A stretch of 64,000 bases of DNA from Celoporthe dispersa (GCA_016584495.1 WAID01000005.1:62001-126000); one strand, 5' to 3'. Shown: positions 1 through 14,227, counted from the stretch's first letter. A program made the numbers and translations. The notes: a model not told the origin generated them from the letters alone.

Positions 1-1385
1 GTGGGTGGTGAGAGAGAGAGGGGGAGGGAGGGAGAGAGAGATCGATCTGCTGCCACAACAAGACTCGACTCTTCAAGGCTCGAGTCTTGAAATTTGCAAT
101 TGAATCGGATTGGGATTGAATTGGATCAAACCGGGAAGGAGATCCCACACCACATGGCCCAAACTAATCTGACCCCTGGCCTTGGCCGTTCTTGCCCCTG
201 GACCCTTAACCGTGGATGTACATGCCTGACACGTACCTGCCCGTGCATGCACACCTCCAAGCGATGCCCTTTCCTCCTTTGTTTCTCATAGTCATGGTCC
301 TTGGTCGGACTGCACAAGAGTAGTGCGCGGCGCTGGTTTCTCTTTTTCTTCTCTTATATAGCAGTACGTACGTACGCACTATTGGTATGTATCATATTGT
401 GTACATGGGAGACATGGTGCATACGGTCTTGGCCCTGCATGAGAGAAGACTGGTCGCAAGATTGCAAGAGGAGACGCGAGTGGGTGCGCAAACTGTGTTC
501 TAGCGCTATCGGATTAGGAGATTTCAGGGGGGTCGTCCAGCGCTCTCCTGCCGTACTACAACTTACCCGGTACGTACTTTGCACCATAGCACTTAAGGAG
601 CGGAGGTATGGGGCAGGGGTCCTCATGTAAACTAATTTTAGTCCCCGCCCAGGATACCCCACCTCCACCCCACGCTGTGCTACCTATCTGGCAGCGCTCC
701 TGCTGTCTGGGTGGTGTCGAACCTTGCTGTTACGAACCGTTCATCAGTGAACACCTTGCCACCCCTCACTTGTACTATGACTACATAGTAACATGTACCG
801 TAGTACGTGTATGGCAGTACCTAAGAACCCGCTAGGAGTGCGTAATGCCTACCTACTGCGGTGGCACCTTCCCTCGCAGTTACGATCCATCCGTAGTCTC
901 CTTGTATGGTCTTGCTGATTTCTGTCACCTCGACTAGACTTTCGACCCACGCATCGACAAAAACTCAATCTGGCTCTCTCTCGCTCGTGTCCTCTGCTGC
1001 AGATCCCCAGATCGAAAAGAAAAAGGGGAGTGGGGAGGGGGGGCCGCGATGCGGTCTGAGGGCTCTTTCTCTGCTGGTGAAACGCACCAGTGTCCATCTT
1101 TACATAGTACAGCTTGGGGCCCCCCTTCCCCTCCTCTCCCTTTCCCACCTTTCCTCCCCCTCCCCCCCCACAATACTACACGATGGCGCCCATCTCGTGT
1201 CGTCTGGCGATCAGCCGACTGATCTGCTATAGGACCATTATATCATGTTCATGCCATCACAATGCATAAGTACACCAGCACTAGCAGCAGAGTGGTTGCT
1301 GTCGTCCTGGGCTGCTCGACACGGACAACATGGCCCAGGTCAGACGCCTTGAAGCGCCGATCCTCTTTCTCTTGCCAGAGGATCT

Positions 1386-1440
1386 TTTACACTCACACTC
1401 ACACACTCACACACACACACTCAGATACACACACCTCTAA
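1386..1440. repeat. AC/CTC microsatellite
   Basis: Imperfect AC-rich tract built of ACTC and AC units. A shorter AC tract follows near 1599-1615. Confidence 0.8.
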
Positions 1441-4400
1441 CACACAAGACGTGCAAGCGCCATGTCTATCCTGTTACGATGGCGGCATGCAGGTGTCTGC
1501 GCGGAAAAGGGGCCCAGCACGCAAGGGGGTGGCGTCAAAATGCCTATTCTGCTTTCTTAGCGCCGGCACTGCGACGCTTTGAGGTCACCGACGCGCGTGC
1601 ACACACACACACACAAACCTACTATAAACACACAACACCTATACCACCTGGGCTCATTCTGATGGCACCACGGCAGCACGGCATGGGGTGGTAGGATGCT
1701 GGGTGTCCTGTGGCGCCAGCTGGACCTGCAAACTAAGTACCTGTGTACTTGTGCACTTGTTTGTTCGCCAACACGAAGCACACCAGGACCCGACCAATCG
1801 TGAAATCTTGGTACTCCAATAATTTCTACAGATGCATACAGACGGCTTGGGCTGTGGCCTGCGGCAATGCATTCCTATAATCGGTCCACAGCGCTACCAG
1901 GACCTTGGGCCACCCCCCCCCCTCTCTCTGCGGCCCCTGAAGGCTGCATGGCCAGTGCAGGTCGAGGCTACCCGCATGCGATCCATCCTGCTTCAGAGAC
2001 GTGGCCTGCGGCTATTAGAGCTCGAGGACGAGAGAAGAGGGGACAGAGGGGAACACCACCGGGGAAGGACGCTCTGCATCGCCGCCGACTCATCCGCCCA
2101 GATGCCCTGCAGCATCCCACATTCATCCCACAGGGACCTGAATCCTGACGGCACGGGCTGCGACTGGCTCTCTTTTCCCCGTCAGCGCTGCTGCGGCCAC
2201 TTCAAACAGCATCATAAGCACTGCGCACATAGTGTGCCCTATCTGCAGGAACAGACAGGGGCTGTCGGAGGAGTTCGACCGCTGGACGATGGCCACGTGC
2301 GCTCCCGAGAGAGGTGGACAGTTGGCACCACACCACCACCGGCAGAGGATTCTCCTTCCCCGGCCACCAAAAAGCCAGCATCCTTCTCCGCAGACATGGG
2401 AGAACCATATCCGCATCATATGAATGTCTAGCCTTCTCTGCCCAAGAGGAACAGGAGACTGTAGATACCTGTGGTACAGTTGGCGCACATCACGACAGCT
2501 CCTGGAGGCAATCCTCCTCCGCCCCGCCTCCCGGCTCCGTTCGTCCCTGTCTCACTTTTCCTGACTTTGAATCGCCAACGACTTGGCCTCGGATCCTTTG
2601 CACAGCACGAGGATACCTTGGCCCGTACATCTTCCTTCAGCGCAGATACTTGCTTTAGGCTTGCAGAAGCCCGTCGCTGGAAGGAAAAGTTGGGACCCCT
2701 CCCGAGCCAGAGCTCCAGGTGTGATAGGCGGCCAGACCCAGGACCCAGAAACGGGTCCTAAGAAGACACGAGCGCGGCTTGCCGATCCGTCTTCCGCTTT
2801 AATACGGCTTTTGCTGGCCTGCTCGTATACGTGATTGAGATCCGACCCCCGTGAGCTGAGACCCGTGTACCGTGCGTGCCACCAAGTGGTGCCGCCCCGT
2901 CAGCCGTTGCTGATGGGCTGGCTGATGAGGATGATAGCCGCCCCTTCTTCTCCTTCAGCAGCAGTCAATTCCGGAGAAATAAGGGATCGTACAGTCTCAT
3001 GCTGATCGGATCTTATTCGGATCCTTCCCGGTCGCTGATCAACCTGTCAAATCAGACCTAAGTCGCACCCAGGTCTTACTCGTAAGCCCCGGATGCCTCA
3101 TGTATGAGGTGGGACCGGCCCTGGTTGCCTCGAGCTGGCAGAGCTGAATGCAGCAGCAGCTGTCCAGATGGGCGCCGGGCGCTTTCTAGTATTAGTGTCT
3201 GCTGCAATGACTGGCTTCCCGCATGAGTGCTGTCTCTCTGCCTGGGACTTGAATGCTGACCTGAGCTAAGCACCAAGTAAGATCAAGTAGCGTTTCTTTC
3301 ATTACTATATCACCGAGTTGCACCAACTATGTCCAGATTGTGCCATGGCTGTCTGTCCTTGCTGGGAGGCGCAAGTGCTCGATCATAGATAGGAGTATTT
3401 ACAATATTATCACGGACGGAATAGACAGCATGGAGGAAAGACACGCTCCTCTTTGCACATTACTCCCCTTATGTGCCGCCTCCTCCCTGACTGCAGACTG
3501 TAAAAAGATCAGAACGTACACTTCCGTCTTACGTGAGGGCCCCTGAGCTGGATTCTCCGAACAACTTAAGCGATAAATTCTCCACGCCGACGCACGGGTC
3601 CGCGAAGGCACTTGTTTAGGTGGGTGTCACGACACTATGAGTCTGAGACAGTCGTCTTCGACGACACACGCAAGAATCTTTTTGGCAGAGATCTCTTGTA
3701 AAACCATTGACGGGGCTGAAGACTTGGTTCTCAGGGAATTCCGCCACAACATGTTACGTACGCGTAAATAACGTGATGACCACAACAGTAACTGCAGAAC
3801 GTTGTGCAGGCGCACCCCCGGCTTAGGTATAACACAGAGGCAGTCAGAAAGCTCTCGACAGCTCCAGAAATAATTGAAATAGGCCAAAATTGGATTACAT
3901 AAAAGGCCAACCTAAACATTGCCCTAGCAGGCATAGAGACAGGAGAAGAGGAGAGCTCAGCGGTCCTTCTTGACGACAACGCTGCGAATACACAGCTTGG
4001 AAGCAGCTCACACCAATTCACTTTACCTATGGCCTTTGCACCTGGTAGTCATCTGCCGCACAGCAGGAGTTTTAGCCTTTCCAAGTCACATCGCTCTGAG
4101 GAACAGCATTTGGGAAGTTCGCATGTACTGAAGCAGAGGAAGAATTGTTCTCGGCAGCCCTACGACGATTCCTTGGTGCGGAAATTAGATTCTGGGTCTG
4201 TCAAAGACGGCCCCTCTTGTGGCGATTGGCTTCTTACTGTGCAGTCAAGATGCAAGCTTCGTGTGCCTGGGGAGAAGAGTTTGCCTGCTCCCTCCCTCCT
4301 ACTTGCATACAAACCGTGACCACTCTCATAGCCGTGGCAAACGAAGGATAGATACACAGGCCTGTTATGAGCTAGATCTTGTGTAATCTATAGACTACAA

Positions 4401-7097
4401 CTTTATAGCATCGTCATCTACTTACAGGTTGTAGACTGTCACCAATCAACCGAGTAATCAATTCCTGGCTCAGGCTCTCTCTTTCTTGGAATGTTACCAA
4501 GGGGGAAGGCTCAGGATGGCCTTCATGTCCATCCACAGCTCTACCTATTAATAACTCATGATTCTGTCTAAAGATGCTGACCCAGTCTAACTTCATTATT
4601 GAATTTTGCATGGTGTAGTATATATTAAGAGTTAACTGGCCGCTAATTATACGGTATTCATATTCGTCCGCGGAGAGAGAGAGAGAGAGAGGCGAAGAAA
4701 TAACATTCTCATCAAAAGCATTTCTACTTTGTAAACTATCTTTCGCCCTGGTTCCCTGACCGGGCCTTCTGGTCCAACTTCCAATTAGCACGACCCTCAG
4801 TGCCGTCAATGAGCTCAGAACTGCTAGTGACCTTGAATATAGTCTGGACTATCTCTGTCTAGAGCATCGATCTCTATGGCATTTGTTTTGCTCATGAAGG
4901 TGCTCATAGAACAAGAAGAAAAAAAAAGCCGAACAGTTGCTGGGTATTCAGATGATGGGCACCAAGATTTTGCCTGGATGAAATCACTCAAGAGCGTATT
5001 TACGGATCAGGCGGCAGCCCATTACATTACATACCTCTACAGAAAGCACTCGATGAAGCTAGTCTCACCACAAGGTCTAGCTCACATCCCTTATCACAAG
5101 CATCCTACCGCTTCCTTGCCACCGATCCATTCCGAGTTGCGTTACCGTCACCAACTCGTGAATCAAGGGCCTATCTTGCAATGTCCTCCATGGACAGTCA
5201 GGGCCCAGCCCTCACGCTAAGTATTATCATATCGTCGAGCAACCCCTCCCCCCCCCCCACCCCCCAAAAAACGACGAGACAAACAAGTTACGGCGGAGGG
5301 ATCCACCATTATCAAAACCAGATATGCCGGGACGGGCTTTGGCACTAAGCAGCTGGGTGCGGCGGCCAAAGGTTTGGCACCTTGGCAAGGAAGCTTATCT
5401 CGACATCGTGAGCTGGGGTGTGGCTAGAAACAGTTTGGGTTCCTATCTTCGCTGCAAGGACGGAGCGTTGCTGCGACGCATACCGAGGGTCTCTGCTCGT
5501 GGGTTGGTGCCGGTATGTGACTTGCTGGCCACGCGGACGAGTCCAGCAGGTCACGAATCGATACTGTCCAACATACAGGTGATGGCGGGTCTCGTTGCAG
5601 CACCCAGACACTATTGATTAATACTGAGAAGTATGCCCGTAGCCTTGTGAAACTCCTCGGAGGGAGAGCAATGACTCCTTTTGCGATCTTTTCCCCTAGA
5701 AAGAAATCTCCAGAAAAAGGACAAGATGCAACAAGAGAAAAGAGATGAAAAGTAATGTGCAAACGGCCCCCTTCAGAAGAGTCCAAGCCTGGTGAGACCC
5801 AGGGCTCGTGGGCGCTCTGAAGTTGGCTTGTTAAACACTTTGTCTCTGTGTATGATACGACTTGCTCTGATGAAGCTGGATGTGATGTGTGGGCACTGCC
5901 GCGGACCGTTTCAACTTCGGATTAATGACATCGAGAAAGGGGTGTAGAAAGGGGTGACCCGTACGATTCTTCATCGTCCACCCGTCTAGCGACGAGCCAT
6001 CGGCGCATTCCATCCGGGTCGACGAGCCGGTGAGAGCAGTGCCGCAGCCAAGCCTGTCTCATTCCCATAGAATCTGATCATGGAGGCGAATCCTTTCGGG
6101 CCTACTTGACTCGGGATTCCTGAAGATAGCTTCAATGCTCCATATAGGCGGCGCCCTCGTATTCACCAGCACGTGCTCTGTCTGCGTTCCCTCAGGGGCA
6201 GATCCTTCGCCAGGTGCCACGTCAGGAACCCGTCGCAATATCCACTCGTCTTCCCAGCCGTTGGGCCGTTGGTTCTTGTTGAGACCACTGCGGTGGTTTA
6301 TTATTGTCGCATCATGGAACGGTCGGGCATCCACAGATGTGGTAATAATTAGCAAAAGACAGATTCCTTTGCAAGGGGCTATCTGTAGCCCTTTTAAAAA
6401 AGATGAAGGATCGTATACATGAGAATGACAGCGCCCCCTGCCCCCTGGTGTGCGTTCGGCCCAGCTGACAGGTTATCATAAAGCCCCGAGAAGGACTGTC
6501 AGAGGAGCCGTGTTAACCTTGCTACATATCTGCCGAACAGTAAGCATCGACCTCGCCGAAACTTTAAGATTATTAGGAACGGATCCCTAGTTTAGTACAT
6601 TATTTTCAAGGGTTCGCTAAGCCTGTGGACGGGAACTAAATCCCAAGGCTTTAGAAAGGGAAAAAGGACGAGAAAGGAACCAGCTGGCGCTGGTGATGCC
6701 ATTTGTACTGCAACGGTAAGACGGGCATGTGGTTGACCCGCGGGTACTAGGACTCAACATTACAAAGAGCCTCACGTTTCTAATTCAACGTCACTTCTTC
6801 TCAAGGTTCGGGCCGGCGAGGAAGGAGCCCAAAGCCAGGCTGCCAGTGGGTGTATATTGACAAGGCGAGAATTATGCAAAGAAAAAAAGGGTCGCTCTCG
6901 AGGTCATGTTGTAACTATATATCGTGTCGGCGAACGGATGCTACCTTCTCTCCACAGCCTCGTGCGGAAGTATGTGTAATCGCATTCGCCAGATCGCTTG
7001 TAAGCCGTGAGCGGGCGGGATCTGAACCTCCAGGAGGTCCCATTCCGTCTGACCAGACGTATGTAATCATGGTCTCAAGGCATGCGGGAGAGACAGA

Positions 7098-7119
7098 GAA
7101 TGTGTGTGTGTGTGTGTGT
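7098..7119. repeat. GT microsatellite
   Basis: Perfect GT/TG dinucleotide run in the non-coding left region. Confidence 0.85.
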
Positions 7120-7643
7120 GAACGAGAGAAGATACAGTACTTTGGTACTATGGTTGGCAGGAGAGCTGCGGGGAAAGCCGCCGACACATCCCATCACATC
7201 ATTGGTGCTGGTTCCGCTGTGTGCATATGTGGCTAATATAGCGAGCGGCACGTGGTGTGCGTGAGCAGCGCAACGGCTCGACCTTATTCTATGCACGGCG
7301 ATGATCTCCTCTTGTCCTCTCCCTGGCCTCCAGTCATACGATGGGTGTTTTGCTTAGAGACGCAGCCCAAAGATAGCGTAGTGTGGAGCCTAGCAGGGCG
7401 AGCATGCAGGCCATAATAGTCTGTTCATGTGGGTAGGAGGCTAATCAATTTCCAATATCAATGCGTCCATTCAGTGTCCAGACTTTGGTTTATCCGGTAC
7501 GCTCGGCACGAGTAGTCGATTCTGCTTGTAACAATACGCCGCCAGGAGAGATAAAAAAAAAAAGATAAACAAAGAAACATACGGAGAACAGTGGATAAGC
7601 TTTCGCTTGAGACGGAATTAGACAAGAGAACAAGACCCACGGC

Positions 7644-7672
7644 CTCTCTCTCTCTCTCTCTCTCTCTCTCTC
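7644..7672. repeat. CT microsatellite
   Basis: Perfect CT run of about 14 units in non-coding sequence. Confidence 0.9.
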
Positions 7673-8738
7673 GACTCTTGCACGCAGGGTCCGCCCCGGG
7701 TCCAGCCGGCTCGCACCATGCGACGCACTGCTGCTACGGCAAGGTAACATTGGCCTCGGGCGCCCGCATCCAATGTAGCCCTCACTTCTCTCCTCTTCCC
7801 CAGGGACACAACCATGCACAGTCCCCATCGGATGCAACACACGGATGCTGGCCCCCGTTCGAGAGAAGTGATTGGGCTGGATCTCGGATTTGGGTTGGCC
7901 TGTATCCTCCAGGGGGGGTTGGGGGTTGTGCAGGTGTTCTCTGTTTCGATTCTCGCCGATCCCACTCGGTTCCCGTGGGCCTCGCGAAGCTCATTTCAGC
8001 TCGAGCCCTGTCTGTGTGCACCGACCAGCCCGGCAGCCCTTCCTCTGTCTTGTTTTTTTCTCTCTCTCTTCCTTTTCCTGCCTAATCGGTGAAGGAAGAG
8101 AGGACCATTCTTGGTTAGTAGGCCAGTACAGCATTACTATGGCTATGATTACGAATCCTCCAGATAAGGCACACACACCCACATGCAAGCTTGGGAGTCA
8201 CGATAACATAAAATGGGCAGCTGGTGATGGGCCCTCGAGGTCGTACACGCGCACACACGACGACCTTCGCTATCCGGAGACATGCCCCATTTCTCCAAAA
8301 AAAAAAAACCAAAAAAAAACCACCCCTCCCCTTCCCCTCCTCCTCCTACTCCTTCTCCTCCTTCATCGTGCCCATGTAAGCTAACCTGACCCCTATGCGG
8401 GGCATATGAATGGGCTTGGTTACGCAGCCCTGTCAGGGCGTCGGGCCTACTTATACCGTTGGTTCGCTCGAAAGAGGATGCTCGGCTCTTGGCGCAAAGG
8501 GACCTTGGTGAGCTCCATCTTGGTGGTGTGTTCTGGTGGGTCAATGTTGAATCCCAGCCGTACGTGTGCATGCGCACCGCGCAGGCGGCAAAAGAAAAAG
8601 AGACAAATAAGAAAAAAAGCGGCGACCCAACACTGGATACCGTATATCTTGCCCATCTCGTCTCGTCTGTGCCTTATCTAGGCGAGAGATCCCTTCGGGG
8701 ATACTGTTCCAGATTAAGTCAAGTGTTCCGCCCCGTTG

Positions 8739-8769
8739 GGAGAGAGAGGGGGAGAGAGAGAGAGAGAGA
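8739..8769. repeat. GA microsatellite
   Basis: GA run interrupted by one G block, in the gene-poor left region. Confidence 0.85.
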
Positions 8770-9691
8770 TCCCTGGCGTGTGAGTGAAAGCCAGTTGGGT
8801 GGGTGCGTGGGGTGTGTGGTGTGTGGTGTGGCGACGCAGGCCGGGCAAGGGCCCCGCTCTCGACGATGCTGTTTCTCCTCCGGCCGCGCGTGACTGTCAC
8901 CGTATCGAGCAAGTGGTCGGTCGGACTTTAGGGGCTCCTCGGGTCGTGGAGTCTTATCAGGCAGGTCGAAATACCCTCGCGGCACGGCTGAGCCGACCGA
9001 GGAGGTGTGTGTGTGTGTGTATGTGTGCGCGCATAGTATGTGCGAGAGAGATGAGGGCCAGTGCGGAGTAATCTTCCTATATGGACTTTCTTTCTTCATG
9101 GTTTTTTTTTCTCTCTCTTCTTGCTTATCATTCTCTCTTCCCCCTGGTGGGTCATGCATAAAAGTGTAGACACTATAAGTGATTAGTATCGAGTCTGGTC
9201 CTGGCTTTCAGGCTGTATGCACGTTATAACGGTGACCCAGCTGAAGGTACCACGTAAGGGCTGGCGGACGGGGATTTTTTTTTATTGCAGGCCACATTAT
9301 GAATGACTCGTGATTGATGTTACTATAGCACGATGTAATGGCGTAGGTGGTCGTATAAACGGTGGTATACCAAATAAAGGCACACATATATGCCATAATA
9401 TATAGGTGAAAGGGTCCCTGGCCGGCGGCAAAAGGGCGTGGGCGGGAGGGGAGGAGGGGAGGAGGGTCAGGGCACAGCCAAGAGTTGCAAGGACTCTGGT
9501 ACCTGCAGAGTTAATGGCCCAGGCTGTAGCGCTGGAATCGAAAGCCCTGGGGCGTATCGTAAACCATGCGTAAGCCCACCAGTGACGGTACGCGGGGCCC
9601 CCGTAGACCGAGACGGGTGCTAGGCCTGTTTTGGTAGCCGAAATGCGATATCAGCCATCTTTGCTCGAGGTACGTACAAGGTCACCAAGTA

Positions 9692-9696
<5 letters not shown>

Positions 9697-9722
<26 letters not shown>
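9697..9722. repeat. TG microsatellite
   Basis: Perfect TG run of about 13 units. Confidence 0.9.
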
Positions 9723-9723
<1 letters not shown>

Positions 9724-10066
9724 CTGCACACAGCGATACGACTATTGCATCTGAGACCCTCCTCATTGGTCTGCACCTTTTTCCCACCCCCTTCGCCCGC
9801 CCTCGAGATGAATGCAACCATCTCTTGGTCCTGCTGCTGCTGCGCTGCTGCTTGTTGGCGGAGACGAAGCGATAGGAGGAAAAGAAGAGGAGGAGGAAGA
9901 ACAAGATGGGGGCGAGGAGAGGAAAACGGATTAGGGACAAAAGTCGACTCTTGCCTCTCGCGGCAAGTCTGCATGCGAGCCCAAATGCATCTAGAAGCCT
10001 TCTGTAGGATTCCTTGTGGGGCTGCCTGTCGGCCAGGACATCCCTAGTGGCTGTCCCTCTTCTGCG

Positions 10067-10105
<39 letters not shown>

Positions 10106-10109
10106 TGTG
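10067..10109. repeat. Compound CT-GT microsatellite upstream of the OPT gene
   Basis: A CT run passes directly into a GT run about 450 bp upstream of the OPT transporter start. Pyrimidine-rich tracts (for example 10350-10430) continue to the start codon, as is common in fungal promoters and 5' leaders. Confidence 0.85.
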
Positions 10110-10559
10110 CGGGTGTGGGTGTGTCTATCTCTCCCTTCTCGTCTCTTTTTCTCTGAAATTTGCCCTGTGAGGCTAGCAGCAATCAGCAGTTGGCTCATCC
10201 CAGGGCCGGGCAAGGGCCCTTGCCACAAGCTTGAGGACCAACGCGGGAAGTCGCCATGCCATGGTCGCAGTGTCCCCAGCTGTCCCCTCATCATATATGA
10301 ACCTTTCGACGTAACGCAAGGTGCAGCCTCGGGCTCCTACCCTGACCTCTCTCTTTTTTTTTTTTACCCTCCCTCGCCACACACCTCCGTCTCTCTTCAT
10401 CTCTCCCTCTCTCCCTCTCTCTTGTCCCTCCTGCCACCTTCCCGGACACCATCGGCATCTCGAGGCCAGCCCTTTTTTCTGAGGGAAGCCTTGTGGCACC
10501 TGGTCTCGCCCTTCTCCCCTCCAAACCCACCCAGCACCGCCACAGTCTACCAAGTAGGC

Positions 10560-13500
10560 ATGGCCGAGAAGCAGGACGTCTTTGTCCAGGGCGTCCCCCC
10601 GGGCCCCGGTCGGACGAGGAGAAGGTCGACGGCTCGTCGCTCCCCCCCTCGCTGGAGGGCGAAGAGGCGGTGGAGGACGCGTTTGCCCAGCTGCGCGAGC
10701 TGTACGCAGAGCACGAGCTCGACTACAACTTCCCGCACGAGCTCCTCCTGCGGGCCAAGGACGCCCTCGACAACGAGCATGCCGACCCCAACCAGGAGAC
10801 CACGCGCCAGCTGGTCGCCGAGTTCCGCTACCAGAAGCAGCTGTCGGAGAATGACTCCCCCTACCCGGAGGTCAGGGCCGTCGTCGACCCTACCGACGAC
10901 CCAAGCACCCCTGTCAACACGTTCCGCGTCTGGGTCCTGGGTACCATCTTCGCCATCCTTGGCACCGGTATCGACCAGTTCTTCTCCCTGCGCTACCCTG
11001 GCATCAGCATCTACTCGTACCTGATCCAGTTCCTGGCCTACCCGTGCGGCCTGCTCATGGCCAAGGTGCTGCCCACCTACACCTTCCCCCTGGGCCGCCT
11101 GTCCTTCACCCTCAACCCGGGCCCCTTCAACCAGAAGGAGCACATGCTCATCACCATCATGGCCAACGTCGCCTTTGGCGGCTTCAACGGTACCGCCTAC
11201 GTCACCTACATCCTGCAGGTCCTGCGCCTGCCCGAGTACTACAACGACCAGAAGCTCGTCAACAGCGCCGGCTGGCAGATCACCATCGTGCTGGCCACCC
11301 AGCTCATCGGCTACGGCACTGCCGGTCTCGCCAGGCGGTTCCTCGTATAGTGCGTTGTCCACCAGACCACTCGCATCATCCTCAGGCGGACTTCTTGCTG
11401 ACCCGGGAAACCCTGTTTCTCTTCTATATAGCCCACAGTCCATGATCTGGCCCCGCGCCCTCGCGCAGATAGCCATCAACAAGTCTCTACACAATGAGAA
11501 CGGCCGTGCTGACGAGGCCGGGACCGGCGGCTGGAAGATCAGCCGTCTCAGGTTCTTCCTGTACTGCTTCTGCGGCATGTTCCTGTACTACGTGAGCTCC
11601 CTCCCTCCCCTCCGGCCCAGACGACGGGGCGGCTGCTGGTGATCTGTGCTGACTCTTGGGCGTTAGTGGTTCCCTGGCTACATCTTCCAGGCCCTGTCGT
11701 ACTTCAACTGGATGACCTGGATCGCGCCCGAGAACGTGGTCCTGGCTGTCGTCACCGGAAGCATCTGCGGCCTCGGCATCAACCCTCTTCCCTCGTTCGA
11801 CGTGAGTCTACACCATGATGGTGCCGGGGGGGATAGATGTATACTGTGATGCTGACAGCGGCGTGTCCAGTGGAACATGATGAGCTATCTCTTCGACCCC
11901 ATCATCACCCCGTTCTTCTCGTACATGAACCTCACCCTCGGCATGCTCTTCGCCTCGGTGGTCATTATCTTCCCGGTGTTCTTCACCAATGCCTTTTCCT
12001 CGGCCTACTTCCCCATCAACTCATCTCACCCTTGGGACAACTCTGCGACCACCTATAGTACGTGTCGTCTGCCCTCCCCTCCCCCCTCCCCCGCCACCCT
12101 CGGGGGGCTGCTCCCCCTCGGGAAAACGCCGCGGCGGCAGGAATACTGACACGGGAGACTCTCAAACCTAGACATCAGCAGGGTGCTCACCCCCGAGTTC
12201 ACGCTCGACGAAGAGGCGTATGCGGCATATAGCCCACCGTACCTGTCGGCCTCGTACGCGATCCTCTACATGTTCTTCTTCGCGGCCTACACCTCGTCCA
12301 TCAGCCACACGCTCCTGTACAACTGGAGGGATCTGGTCATCGGCTACAACAACGTCAAGGACAGCTTCAAGAAGGGCCACTACTTCAAGAGGTCCCGCGA
12401 CTCGTTCACGGACGTGCACAACCGCCTGATGTCGGTCTACGACGACTGCCCCGAGTCGTGGTACATGGCCCTCCTGGCGGTGGCCTTCATCTTTGCCTGC
12501 ATCTCGACCCTCTACTACGACACGGGCTTCCCCGTCTGGGGCATCTTCCTGGCCATCGCCTTCTCGCTGACGCTGCAGATCCCGCTGGGCATGATCATGG
12601 CCATGACCAACAACCAGATCACGCTCAACGTGGTGGCGGAGCTGATTGCTGGGTACACGCTGGCCGGCAAGCCCATCGCCAACATGATCTTCAAGATGTT
12701 CGGCTACATCGCGACAGCCCAGTCCATCCAGTTTCTGGCCGACCTCAAGCTGGCCCACTACTCCAAGATCCCCCCCAAGCTGGTCTTCGTGGCCCAGCTG
12801 TACGCCACCATCTGGGGTGGGCTCACCTCCATCAGCGTCAACGACTGGCAGCTCAGCAACATCGAGAACGTCTGCACCGATGCTGCTGCCGACTCCATGA
12901 CCTGCCCTGGTAAGTAACTACCCTATATCCCCCCCAAAAAAAACAAACCAAACAACCACTGGTGATGACCTGCAGCCGCTTACCGTGCCGTTCAATAAGG
13001 TACCTCTGTCTTCTTCACCGCCTCCGTGATCTGGGGTGTCGTGGGCCCCAAGCGCATGTTCTCCGACGGCATCTACGGGCCCATGCTGTACGGCTTCCTG
13101 TGGGGTGCACTGCTGCCGGTGCCCTTCTACTTCTTGGCGAAGCGGTTCCCGACCAGCTGGGTGCGCAACGTCCACATCCCCGTGTTCCTGAGCGGACCCC
13201 TCAACCTGGCGCCGTACAACAACACATACATGATCTCGGGTCTGTACCCGGCCTTCTTCTTCAACTACTGGGTCAAGAGACGCTACCAGGGTTGGTGGCA
13301 GCGGTACGCCCTCGCCCTCACCACCGCGTTCCAGGTCGCCATCGCCCTTTGCGCCCTCATCATCTTCTTTGCGGTCGAGTACAAGACCGTCACCATCAGC
13401 TGGTGGGGCAACAACGTCCCCTTTGCGGGCGTGGACGGCAGCGGCTCGTGCCCGATCAAGTCGCCGCCGGCAAGTGGCTCTTTTAAAGCAACAAGCTCGT

Positions 13501-13663
13501 GCGTGGGGCCGGGGGACGAGGTAAGCGGAGCGAGCCTGTTTTCTGAATTCTTTTTCTTCTCTTCTTTTTCCTCCGTGGCGATTCATGTCCAGTATTTCTT
13601 TGTATTTCCCTTGCTCGTTTTTTCTCTTTTCGCTTCCAGTCTCTCACCTTCCTGCAATCGTGA
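10560..13663 (+). CDS. OPT family oligopeptide transporter
   Basis: Membrane transporter of the OPT family (oligopeptides, glutathione or metal-peptide complexes in fungi). Seven exons fit: 10560-11349, 11432-11591, 11667-11801, 11871-12057, 12172-12909, 13000-13520 and 13640-13663, about 851 aa. The first motif is the fungal OPT N-terminal signature SPYPEVRAVVDPTDDP, followed by VNTFRVW, then many hydrophobic segments; RRFLVYPQSMIWP and FTASVIWGVVGPKRMF are restored by splicing. The start is MAEKQDVFVQG; the frame breaks about 15 codons later, at a run of C (10595-10607), and needs one added base to reach the DEEKVDG frame. The intron before exon 6 uses an AAG acceptor and is less certain, and the last exon is one of two possible ends. 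Family confident, substrate unknown. Confidence 0.85.
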
Positions 13664-14227
13664 GCTGCCTTGCCCGTGTCGAAGGTAACGGTCATGTGAG
13701 CCACCGACCAAGCGGCCAGGAGAGGGAGTAAGGAGAGAAAGAGAAGAAAAAGGGAGACGGGGCAGTGAAGAAATGATGCTGTAATGAGAGATGCTCGTGT
13801 CGATAGAAGGTAGATGATGATGAATATACCCGACCTTTACTGTGTGTAGTAGGTTTTGAGGTCGTGACCTTGTTATAGTGCTGCGTCCATGTATCTGCTG
13901 GAAATTGATTACTTGACACTACAGTTCACTGTGCAATGCAGTATCCGTCCAGCTTGATCAGTACCGACGCCAGTCCACTCGAGATGTCCTCTCTCCTTTA
14001 GGTTAGCGCACCAATCAAGGATGCCGAGACCGCTGCTTACCTCAGCAGCACCTCTCACCTCAATGCTCAACTGCGCATAGGATTGCCAGAGGCGATGAAG
14101 ATAAAATGTATATACCTGCTTCCATCTTCCCCTCCACATTCTCTTTTCCTTCTCTCTTTACCCTCCGGGACAACCTCATCTCTCCAGTCTTCCTCTCATG
14201 CTGCCTGTTGGCATCAGAGCAGCAGCC
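13664..14227. other. Intergenic, OPT gene to AlaX gene
   Basis: No gene seen. The last 100 bp are rich in CT, as expected for the promoter and leader of the downstream gene. Confidence 0.5.

Larger units (their letters stand above)
1..10559. other. Gene-poor, microsatellite-rich region
   Basis: No coding region can be supported over these 10.5 kb. Open frames on both strands are short (200 codons or fewer), overlap each other on opposite strands, and are low-complexity or arginine/serine/proline-rich in a way typical of chance frames. The stretch holds many simple repeats (GA, CT, GT and AC tracts) and several poly-A and poly-C runs. AT-richer patches lie around 3.3-5.2 kb and 9.2-9.4 kb. 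I saw no transposase, reverse transcriptase or terminal repeats. It may be ordinary intergenic DNA, decayed repeats or a non-coding transcript region. Confidence 0.5.

Noticed and set aside
1832..2431. Plus-strand frame of 199 codons in the left region
   Set aside because: Overlapped by equally open frames on both strands, composition looks random, no motif.
10547..11578. Long minus-strand frame (343 codons) opposite the OPT gene
   Set aside because: It is the Val/Asp/Gly-rich antisense shadow of GC-rich coding DNA; the plus strand carries a spliced transporter with family motifs.
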